NCBI GenBank assembly: GCA_001796335.1
Contig: MGMF01000010.1
Coordinates: forward strand, 1 to 64,000
Reading direction: 5' to 3'
DNA: 64,000 bases
DNA from: Chloroflexi bacterium GWB2_49_20
GTDB lineage: Bacteria > Chloroflexota > Anaerolineae > Anaerolineales > Villigracilaceae
Shown: positions 57,835 through 64,000 of the stretch, piece by piece
Numbering within the stretch: the first letter of the stretch is position 1
Layout: each line of letters begins with the position of its first letter
The notes under the pieces: generated by a model
What the model was told of the DNA's origin: nothing
Databases searched by the model: none
The model's input: only the letters and a program-made list of their open reading frames with translations
Made by a program: the position numbers and the translations under genes

Positions 57835-58746
57835 TTATCGAATTTTTGGATTAGTATAAATATAAATCAGAATTGCACCAACCAGAAGCGCAGGCAGAAC
57901 TATTAAACCTGCCTCAGGACCGAATGAGCCTCCTGTCCACAATGCAGGACCGGTGAATGTGGCTTTAGTGATTTGAAATCCATTCCAGCCACTAACTGGG
58001 AATCCAAACACAACACCTTCCGAAAAATTCCACCCGATGTGTATTCCAATTGAAAGCCATAGTTGGTGCGTGCGCACATACCCAAAAGCCAGAAACATCC
58101 CAGCCAGAAAAATTCCAACGGTGGAAATCCAGGTGGCATTGGGATTGTTGATATGTAAAATGCCAAAGATTGCTGACGATAAGATCAAGCCAAGCGGAAG
58201 ATTTGTTCCTGATGTGAGCGTCTGGAGATGATAGCCGCGACTTAGTAATTCCTCATTCCATCCTACGAGAAGAAATATTAGTAACGCCAGGAGAATACCG
58301 GATACTACTGAAACCGGGGGCTGCGCTTCCCAAGCAAACGCATCAAAATGAGCCCAACCGAGCAGGATTTCCATAAGAAAAATAAGAGCCAAGGAGAAAA
58401 AGGCGATCAAAAAACCGATAGTCAGATCTTTAATAACTCTGGAGGAGAAATCAAGTCCCAGACTTGAAAAAGAGCGCCGGTCCAGGTATCTTCGAGAGAG
58501 GAATACAGACAAGATGATGGTGGTAAATGAAATCACCTCGCTGAGCAGCATGAAAAGTTGATCTGATATTTGAATGGATGGGATGTAAATTATTAAGCCT
58601 ATCGGAATTCCAAAACATCCCATCAGTAGCAGCATGAAGATGGTTTGAATCAGAAGTCGCCAACCAGCTCGCAGGCGTGGTTCGTCAGGGGAGAGAAAAA
58701 TAGCGGGAAAAAAGGATCGATGTGTGCCAGGCAGATTGGCGGTCAT
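57835..58746 (-). CDS. CPBP-family intramembrane glutamic endopeptidase
   Basis: This 303-residue membrane protein has the CPBP (Abi/CAAX-like) motifs: WNEELLSRGYHLQTL, with the EExxxR catalytic pair, and SSAIFGILHINN (F-x3-H), plus a third His in SIGIHIGWNFSEGVVFG. Members cleave membrane proteins or process prenylated or antimicrobial peptides. The ATG at 58746 follows the MscS stop by one base. A longer frame from a TTG at 58779 lies inside the MscS gene. Confidence 0.88.
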   Translation of the reverse strand: MTANLPGTHRSFFPAIFLSPDEPRLRAGWRLLIQTIFMLLLMGCFGIPIGLIIYIPSIQISDQLFMLLSEVISFTTIILSVFLSRRYLDRRSFSSLGLDFSSRVIKDLTIGFLIAFFSLALIFLMEILLGWAHFDAFAWEAQPPVSVVSGILLALLIFLLVGWNEELLSRGYHLQTLTSGTNLPLGLILSSAIFGILHINNPNATWISTVGIFLAGMFLAFGYVRTHQLWLSIGIHIGWNFSEGVVFGFPVSGWNGFQITKATFTGPALWTGGSFGPEAGLIVLPALLVGAILIYIYTNPKIR

Positions 58747-58747
58747 G

Positions 58748-59551
58748 TTAATTGGCAATTTCAATGTTTTCTGCTGCAAGCGCTGTCTGTACTATGGAAA
58801 GAAGTCTTGTGCGCATTTCGGCAGCTTTACCGAAACGGGCTTTGGCAAGCAGGGTCAGCTCAATCACCTGCCCAATTTCACCTGTTGTATTAATTACTTG
58901 CCAGGGTTCGATTAAATTGGGCATTGTATTCAACGAATCCTGACCGAGCTGTTCGAGAATTGAAATTGTTTGTTGAATATCAGCAGCATGAATTTTCAAG
59001 GTGATGTTGGCGGGCGAAAAACGTCCCCTGCTAAAGTTACGCATTGTGCGGATGTCGCCATTGGGTATGGTATATAGTTCGCCGGTAGGTGATCGCAACC
59101 AGGTAGTTCGCAAGGTGATTGCTTCAATAATTCCTTCTATTCCCTGAATTTCCACCTTCTCACCAACAGCAAATGTATCTTCAAAAATAAAACTTGCTCC
59201 TGCCATGACATCGCTAATCATTGGCCGGGCAGAAAGACCAAATCCAGCACCGAATAATCCAACCATCCATACCAGGGTACTTGTTTCAACAAATTGACCT
59301 AAACTCATAAGCCCTGCAACTGAAAAGAAGACGACATTGAAAATCCCCTTAAGCAATCCATGTAAAGTTTCTTGCCTCTCGGGACGCGTTCGCGTGGAAC
59401 TTATTCCCAGGTGTTTGGTTTTCAAAGCCCGTTTTGTCAAGAAACCCAATAAATCCGAAAGGATCCACGCTGATATGAAAAACAAGCACACCAGGATCCA
59501 TTTCTGTGCGAGGGGACGCAAATTAATAAAAATTTGGATCAGTTCATTCAC
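58748..59551 (-). CDS. Small-conductance mechanosensitive channel (MscS family)
   Basis: This 267-residue protein has three membrane helices. The pore-lining third helix region is VWMVGLFGAGFGLSARPMISDVMAGASFIFEDTF, followed by the MscS beta-domain signature VGEKVEIQGIEGIIEAITLRTTWLRSPTGELYTIPNGDI. It opens at high membrane tension. The start is a GTG with AAAGGA upstream. It is part of a long minus-strand run between a CoA-transferase subunit and a CPBP gene. Confidence 0.9.
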   Translation of the reverse strand: MNELIQIFINLRPLAQKWILVCLFFISAWILSDLLGFLTKRALKTKHLGISSTRTRPERQETLHGLLKGIFNVVFFSVAGLMSLGQFVETSTLVWMVGLFGAGFGLSARPMISDVMAGASFIFEDTFAVGEKVEIQGIEGIIEAITLRTTWLRSPTGELYTIPNGDIRTMRNFSRGRFSPANITLKIHAADIQQTISILEQLGQDSLNTMPNLIEPWQVINTTGEIGQVIELTLLAKARFGKAAEMRTRLLSIVQTALAAENIEIAN

Positions 59552-59598
59552 TAATTATGTTCCTTTAAGAAAGATCAGCATTCAATTTCTTTAAAAAA

Positions 59599-60375
59599 CT
59601 ATTCCGTCTTGAGGTAAATGCCGGTCGGATCCAGCTCTTCATGTAAGATCTGAAGTTCCTTTTCTGTTAGCGGTTGGGTGGTGCGTAAGTTTTGAGATAT
59701 TTTGAGTGGCCAACCGGTGTTTTGAATAGCTTGGTCGGCGGTTTTGGTTGGGTGCAAGGCTGTGAGCATCAATTCGCCATCTGCGTCGGGTTCGAGAATT
59801 CCCAGGTCTGTAACGACCGCGACAGGTCCTTTTCCACGTAAGCCGGCTTTTTCACGTCCGCCTTTGCCGTCCAGGTAGCCTGCGGATGTCAGGAAATCAA
59901 CTTTTTCTGGGAATCGGCGTATCTGGTGTGGAGTCATAATATAACAGCGGTTAGCCCATGCGGCAATCTCCTGGGCACCGCCTGAACCAGGCAAGCGGAC
60001 TTTCGGATGCGCATAGTCGCCACCGATAATGGTGGCATTGATGTTGCCATAGCGATCAATCTGAGCACCTCCTAAAAATCCAACATCCACATTTCCACGC
60101 TGAAGGTAAGTGGCAAAGATATCATACATACTAACCACCGAAAGGGCACCGCTGACCAGGGTCGGATCGCCGATGGAAAGTGGCAATCGGGAAGGTTCAG
60201 CTCCGATTACACCAGCTTCATATATCATAACAAGATCCGGTGCATGAGTGCGTTTTGCAAGGTTGCATGCTAGGTTGGGTTGCCCCACCCCTACAAATAC
60301 CACATCACCATCCTGTAACAGACGGGCAGCATTTACGATCATTAGCTCAGCAGGTGTAAAGGTGAGATCGGTCAT
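59599..60375 (-). CDS. CoA-transferase beta subunit (glutaconate-CoA-transferase type)
   Basis: This 258-residue family I CoA-transferase subunit has VFVGVGQPNLACNLAKR, YEAGVIGAEPSRLPLSIGDP (with Glu53 at the catalytic-ester position), FLGGAQIDRYGNINATIIG and RLPGSGGAQEIA. It matches GctB-type subunits. With the alpha subunit at 61284 it would move CoA between acyl groups. An AGGAG site supports the start, and the gene overlaps the stop of the hydrolase gene by four bases. Confidence 0.88.
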   Translation of the reverse strand: MTDLTFTPAELMIVNAARLLQDGDVVFVGVGQPNLACNLAKRTHAPDLVMIYEAGVIGAEPSRLPLSIGDPTLVSGALSVVSMYDIFATYLQRGNVDVGFLGGAQIDRYGNINATIIGGDYAHPKVRLPGSGGAQEIAAWANRCYIMTPHQIRRFPEKVDFLTSAGYLDGKGGREKAGLRGKGPVAVVTDLGILEPDADGELMLTALHPTKTADQAIQNTGWPLKISQNLRTTQPLTEKELQILHEELDPTGIYLKTE

Positions 60376-61232
60376 AATTTCTCCTGAAGGAATTTAACAA
60401 TTGTATTGTACACTTCGTTCGGACGTTCCAAGGGGACGAGGTGGGTGGTTTTCTCCAAGGTAACGATGCTGGCAGAAGGTAGGCGTTTTTTAAACAACCT
60501 GGCAGATGAAGGTAAAAAAGTGTCAGTTTCAGCACCACGGATGACCAGGACGGGGATTTTGAGATTGTGTAATTTGCGCCAAATATCCATATCCTTCCAA
60601 ATCCCTGTGGCGTAAATACGCATTTCCCATTCCGGACTGAAGGATAATCTATAACCGCCTCCTGGCGTGGGCGTGGTAATGCCTTTCACATAAGCCCGCA
60701 GACCGTCATCATCCATATAGCGGAAAACAGGTTTGCGTCGGAAACCTGTGAAGATACTTTCAAGGTCGGTAAAATCCCGTCGCCTGTAGCGGGTGGCTTT
60801 AATAAGGGGATGGTAGCGATAAATCGTGTCCTGTGACCAGATCAATCTTCTGGCAAAAATGAATTTGGGAGGAAAAAGTACCGGATCAATCAAAACCAGG
60901 ACTTTAAAACGATCCGGTTCGAGAATGGCTGCCCGCAGTGAGGTAATCCCACCCAAGGAGTGACCTATGGCTATTGAAGAGTCTAATGATTTCTGATCCA
61001 GGAATGCAAGCAGATCAGCGGTAAAAGGGAGCCAATCCTTGATCTCTTCCGGGTTGGAATTCGGCCATAAGGGGCGTTGCAGCATGGAGAAGACATGATA
61101 ATCATTGGACAGCAAATTTAACAGTGGTTGGTAGCAGGCTGGGGGGTAACCATTCGCGTGAGAAAAATGGATGGGGAAACCAGAACCGCCAAAATCAATA
61201 TAAGGAATTGAAGGTATGCTTGGAAAATTCAT
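60372..61232 (-). CDS. Alpha/beta-hydrolase
   Basis: This 286-residue alpha/beta-hydrolase has a HANGYPP oxyanion-loop region, the nucleophile elbow AIGHSLGGITSLRAA (near 93), the acid in VIRGAETDTFLP and the catalytic His in TTHLVPLERP. Substrate is unknown. It sits between two CoA-transferase subunit genes, so an acyl-ester or thioester linked to that reaction is possible. No ribosome site is clear. Confidence 0.82.
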   Translation of the reverse strand: MNFPSIPSIPYIDFGGSGFPIHFSHANGYPPACYQPLLNLLSNDYHVFSMLQRPLWPNSNPEEIKDWLPFTADLLAFLDQKSLDSSIAIGHSLGGITSLRAAILEPDRFKVLVLIDPVLFPPKFIFARRLIWSQDTIYRYHPLIKATRYRRRDFTDLESIFTGFRRKPVFRYMDDDGLRAYVKGITTPTPGGGYRLSFSPEWEMRIYATGIWKDMDIWRKLHNLKIPVLVIRGAETDTFLPSSARLFKKRLPSASIVTLEKTTHLVPLERPNEVYNTIVKFLQEKL

Positions 61233-61283
61233 TTAAAAATCTTTAAGGAATGATTGTCTGGAATGAATTTGTGTTCATAAAAA

Positions 61284-62186
61284 CTAATAATCCCCATAAT
61301 TTATAGGGTGACTTGGACGTGGTTTTACTTCCAATCGTTGATGAGTCTGCTTACCCAGTTTATCCCAATAGATCTGATGATCTGGGACAGCATACACCCA
61401 TTCATCCAGCCAGGCCCTTACATTATCGATTGAAGAACTAATCTTGTCCCATTCGAGGTAAAAAGAATTGTCGCGGTCATAATAGCCTTGAGCGTAGGAG
61501 GGATGGCAGGCGTAGGGAACATGGCAAACTGCATCGACTATAAAACCAGGAATTATTGTGCGATTGGGATCAGAGCGAATAACAGATTCATCAACAATTT
61601 CCTCAGCGGTGAGAATAACGTGTTTGGCAGCAAATGCCGCCTCTTTCTGCTCGCCAATGATGCCCCACAGATGGGCATTTCCATCCTTGTCAGCCCGCTG
61701 TACATGGACGATGGCAACATCAGGATTGAGCGCTGGTACAACAATCACATCTTGCTTTGTGAAGGGATCCTGGACACGCTGAATGTTCGAATTGACAGCC
61801 TCCAAATGGGTGGCACCTGTCTGATTCATGGGCATGAAGGGCAACCCGGATGCGCCGGCTTGCAGTCGTGAGATCATACCGAAATGAGAGTACTCCTCCC
61901 ATTCCAGCCGGCCAGCTTGAATTTCGGAGCGGACAATGCGCAGGGATCCGACACCCGGGTTTCCCATGTAGGAGAAAATTACTTTGCGTGCGCAACCAGC
62001 GGCTACCATTTGATCATAGATTAAATCGGGAGTGGCACGGGCAAGCACAAGGTCACGTTTACTCTGACGAATCATTTCATGTCCAGCGGCAAATGGGATG
62101 AGATGAGTAAAGCCGGCTGCATAAACCGTGTCGCCATTTGCGACGTAATCAGAGATTGCTTTTTTGAGGGAAGTTAGTTTCTTCAT
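61284..62186 (-). CDS. CoA-transferase alpha subunit (glutaconate-CoA-transferase type)
   Basis: This 300-residue subunit has SLKKAISDYVANGDTVYAAGF, YMGNPGVGSLRIVRSEIQAG, EYSHFGMISRLQAGASGLPFMP and ALNPDVAIVHVQRADKDGNAHLWG, all as in GctA-type subunits. It lacks the catalytic Glu, which is in the beta subunit. It is the second gene of a long minus-strand run. The alpha and beta genes are separated by an alpha/beta-hydrolase gene, which is unusual. Confidence 0.88.
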   Translation of the reverse strand: MKKLTSLKKAISDYVANGDTVYAAGFTHLIPFAAGHEMIRQSKRDLVLARATPDLIYDQMVAAGCARKVIFSYMGNPGVGSLRIVRSEIQAGRLEWEEYSHFGMISRLQAGASGLPFMPMNQTGATHLEAVNSNIQRVQDPFTKQDVIVVPALNPDVAIVHVQRADKDGNAHLWGIIGEQKEAAFAAKHVILTAEEIVDESVIRSDPNRTIIPGFIVDAVCHVPYACHPSYAQGYYDRDNSFYLEWDKISSSIDNVRAWLDEWVYAVPDHQIYWDKLGKQTHQRLEVKPRPSHPINYGDY

Positions 62187-62210
62187 AGATAGTCCGGGTT
62201 AATCCTGATG

Positions 62211-62471
62211 TTAATTTTCCTTATTAGTTTTGTGGTCTTGTTTTTGCTTGTATTTTTCGTGTATGCTGCGTACCGAATTAAAACGGGCTCCTGGAGAGGC
62301 AGACTTTCCACTGAGCCGCAAACGAATGCCAATGAAGATGAAAATCAGACTAATTAAGAAATAGTCAAAATGCGCCGTCCCACCCAACTCGTAGGTCACG
62401 AAAACCATTATTAAACCTATTCCTACCAGGATCAGGAATGTACCTACGCGCGGAACAAGCTCCGATTGCAT
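62211..62471 (-). CDS. Small two-helix membrane protein of unknown function
   Basis: This 86-residue protein has two hydrophobic helices (VGTFLILVGIGLIMVFVTYEL and FDYFLISLIFIFIGIRLRL) and a basic, polar tail (SVRSIHEKYKQKQDHKTNKE). I do not recognise a family. The ATG at 62471 has TATAAT ending six bases upstream, so a leaderless mRNA is likely. A longer frame to 62612 would cross this promoter. It probably starts the run that continues with the CoA-transferase genes. Confidence 0.72.
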   Translation of the reverse strand: MQSELVPRVGTFLILVGIGLIMVFVTYELGGTAHFDYFLISLIFIFIGIRLRLSGKSASPGARFNSVRSIHEKYKQKQDHKTNKEN

Positions 62472-62477
62472 ATCCTT

Positions 62478-62483
62478 ATTATA
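62478..62483 (-). promoter_or_regulatory. -10 box (TATAAT) placed for a leaderless start
   Basis: TATAAT on the minus strand, then AAGGAT and the ATG at 62471. The AAGGA is one base from the ATG, too close to act as a ribosome site. A weak -35 (TTAGAA) lies 17 bp upstream. Confidence 0.62.
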
Positions 62484-62603
62484 TACGACCTTAAAGTGGT
62501 TTCTAATGGTTCTTTGTAATGGTCTGAGTGGAAATATGGCACATTGGTACAATAAAAAAACTTTAAACAAATAATAAGAGTATCCAAAGGAATTTCGAAT
62601 ATT

Positions 62604-62645
62604 TAAAAACATACGCCCGGGTTTAGTTCAAAAACCCAGGCGTAT
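62604..62645 (-). terminator. Rho-independent terminator of the aldehyde dehydrogenase gene
   Basis: On the minus strand ATACGCCTGGGTTT pairs with AAACCCGGGCGTAT with one mismatch, followed by GTTTTTAAA. It begins about 20 bases after the stop at 62662. Confidence 0.85.
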
Positions 62646-62661
62646 GGAGTTTAGAAATCAA

Positions 62662-64000
62662 TTATCTTATAAGCGTATGGATTTGTTCGTGCATATATTG
62701 GAGCAGATAGTAATGACCACCGGAATTTTTACCGGTTGAACCTGAACCTTTCCAACCGCCAAAGGGTTGAAAACCAGGCCAGGCACCTGTCGTCGCTCCC
62801 TGTGGACGATTGGCATAGGAGACACCAGCCTGGATCTGATCGAAGAACCAATCGGTTTCTTCGATTGAACCATAGAAACCAGCGGTTAATCCATATTCCA
62901 CATCATTAGCGTAATTCATGGCTTCGTTGATGCTGGATACTTTGGCGATCGTGGTTATTGGCAGGAACATCTCTTGCTTCCACAATGGATGCTGCATGGG
63001 AAGGTCGGTTACAAAAGTCGGTGAACAAAAATAGCCTTTTCCGTATATTCCGTCGGTAAGTACCTTGCCACCCGTTAAGAATTTTCCAGCTTTTCCCAAA
63101 TCTGATGTGAAGGATTTATATTCCTGGTATGAATTTTGATTAATTACCGGCCCAAGATAAACATCTCTATCGGTGGGATCTCCAATGACAAGTTTTTCAG
63201 CCAAATCCTTCAAACGGTCAATAAGGTCACCAAAAACTGGTTCTTCGATGAATATGCGTGAAGCTGCAGAACACTTTTGTCCTTGCAGCCCAAAAGCAGA
63301 ACGGATGATACCTATCGCAGCGCGATTCAAATCCGCATGGCGTGAAACAATGACTGGATTCTTGCCGCCTAGTTCCAGAATGGTGGGGCGGATATAGCGC
63401 CCATTGGCAAAATCCCGGAAAATCTTCATGCCGACGTTATAGGATCCTGTGAAGGTTATACCGTCCACTTCGGGGCTTTCGATCAAGGCCTGACCGAGGC
63501 TGTTGCCGGGTCCGGTTACATAGTTAACAACACCATCGGGCAACCCGGCATCGCGAAAGCATTCTACAAGGAGACGAACAACCCAGGGTGTATCTGTGGC
63601 AGGTTTAATTACAACGGTATTTCCCGCGACCAGAGCTGCACCAGCTGGACCTCCTGTAAGGGCAAACGGGAAATTAAAGGGACTAATGACCAGCCAGACA
63701 CCATAAGGACGCAATTGAGAGACGTTACGAGCCTCGTAGCCCACCAGGGGATCCTTCCCCATGGGGACCACAAACCCGTTGTTCTTTTCCATCTGATCAC
63801 AAGAATAGCGGATCAAGTCGGCAGTTTCGGCGATGTCGCCCAATGCTTCCATGCGATTCTTGCCGACCTCCAGGCTTAGAGCGGCTCCGATCTCGTACAA
63901 GCGATCATCGATCTTTTCAGCTGCTTTGCGTAATAATGAGATCCGATCCTGCCATTTCGTGCGTGACCAGGCAGGGAATGCTTTTCGAGCTGCAGATAAT
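62662..64000 (-). CDS. Aldehyde dehydrogenase, 1-pyrroline-5-carboxylate-dehydrogenase-like (5' end outside window)
   Basis: The frame stays open to the window edge (about 446 residues visible), so the N-terminus is missing. It has VWLVISPFNFPFALTGGP, the NAD-loop GNTVVIKPATDTPW, FTGSYNVGM, the catalytic Glu in LELGGKNPVIV and the catalytic Cys in GLQGQKCSAASR. The pattern NNGFVVPMGKDPLVGYE and GQKCSAASR is closest to P5C dehydrogenases (PruA/RocA), which oxidise glutamate semialdehyde to glutamate. Other aldehydes remain possible. The first in-frame ATG/TTG at 63900 is internal to the family fold. Confidence 0.85.
   Translation of the reverse strand, partial: LSAARKAFPAWSRTKWQDRISLLRKAAEKIDDRLYEIGAALSLEVGKNRMEALGDIAETADLIRYSCDQMEKNNGFVVPMGKDPLVGYEARNVSQLRPYGVWLVISPFNFPFALTGGPAGAALVAGNTVVIKPATDTPWVVRLLVECFRDAGLPDGVVNYVTGPGNSLGQALIESPEVDGITFTGSYNVGMKIFRDFANGRYIRPTILELGGKNPVIVSRHADLNRAAIGIIRSAFGLQGQKCSAASRIFIEEPVFGDLIDRLKDLAEKLVIGDPTDRDVYLGPVINQNSYQEYKSFTSDLGKAGKFLTGGKVLTDGIYGKGYFCSPTFVTDLPMQHPLWKQEMFLPITTIAKVSSINEAMNYANDVEYGLTAGFYGSIEETDWFFDQIQAGVSYANRPQGATTGAWPGFQPFGGWKGSGSTGKNSGGHYYLLQYMHEQIHTLIR

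Noticed and set aside
62472-62612. Extended start of the small two-helix membrane protein
   Set aside because: The extension crosses a TATAAT box six bases before the ATG at 62471, and its sequence has no family-like features.

Overview
The window looks like a chromosomal segment of an anaerobic or microaerophilic Chloroflexota bacterium, most likely Anaerolineae. This is inferred from the mix of families, not from a marker gene: many short Cys-lipoproteins with Pro/Thr linkers, an LCP (LytR-CpsA-Psr) protein, VanW and TPR-lytic transglycosylase proteins, an isolated Asp23-nusB pair, a TolB-like propeller lipoprotein, a tungsten/molybdenum-type aldehyde:ferredoxin oxidoreductase, and no outer-membrane machinery. 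Base composition is moderate and even. I see no prophage, insertion sequence, CRISPR array, tRNA or rRNA. The one clear RNA gene is the small SRP RNA.

Layout. 0.2-5.3 kb: a membrane spermidine-synthase-like protein with a Lit-like (DUF1461) protein, then fabG, asp23, nusB, a tatB-like gene and tatC. 5.4-11.3 kb: a large multi-module lipoprotein, tatA, a Tat-exported L,D-transpeptidase, ccdA and a glutaredoxin-like/DUF2085 fusion. 11.3-13.5 kb: pgeF-yggS-yggT-yggU. 13.6-19.6 kb: a lytic transglycosylase divergent from mtnA, a PfkB kinase and ahcY (SAM by-product recycling). 19.6-27.0 kb, minus strand: ybaK, a methyltransferase, a nitroreductase, an NBR1-type lipoprotein, recA, and a three-gene lipoprotein operon (M23 peptidase, TolB-like propeller, small conserved protein). 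27.0-28.3 kb is decaying sequence with an rluA pseudogene. 28.3-35.5 kb: a MerR/TipAS regulator, then a minus-strand run of kynureninase, GMC oxidoreductase, GNAT, 3-hydroxyacyl-CoA dehydrogenase and thiolase, then a HIT protein. 35.6-48.3 kb: xseAB, a DUF212 protein, murJ, a PLD-like lipoprotein, a methyltransferase, VanW, Trm112-like, HEAT and LCP proteins, two tandem paralogues, the SRP RNA and a class V aminotransferase. 48.4-54.3 kb: ferredoxin-AOR-MoaD, then pyruvate/acetoin dehydrogenase E1a, E1b and E2. 54.4-62.5 kb: one long minus-strand run (CoA-transferase halves split by a hydrolase, MscS, CPBP protease, lactate permease with a 53-residue membrane protein, HAD, EamA). 62.7 kb to the end: a 5'-truncated aldehyde dehydrogenase.

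How the genes fit together. The TatB/A/C genes sit beside a twin-arginine L,D-transpeptidase, and the CcdA and thioredoxin-fold proteins suggest extracytoplasmic redox and cell-wall work. MtnA, the kinase and AhcY recycle methylthioadenosine and S-adenosylhomocysteine. AOR, PDH, lactate permease, thiolase, hydroxyacyl-CoA dehydrogenase and CoA-transferase fit a fermenter that interconverts lactate, pyruvate, acyl-CoAs and acids.

The most striking cross-cutting signal is regulatory. Several genes have a good -10 hexamer ending six or seven bases before the start codon, so their mRNAs are probably leaderless. Other points worth attention are a terminator-like hairpin immediately after the mtnA promoter, an 18-bp perfect inverted repeat inside the VanW gene, and the unannotated 53-codon gene coupled to the lactate permease.
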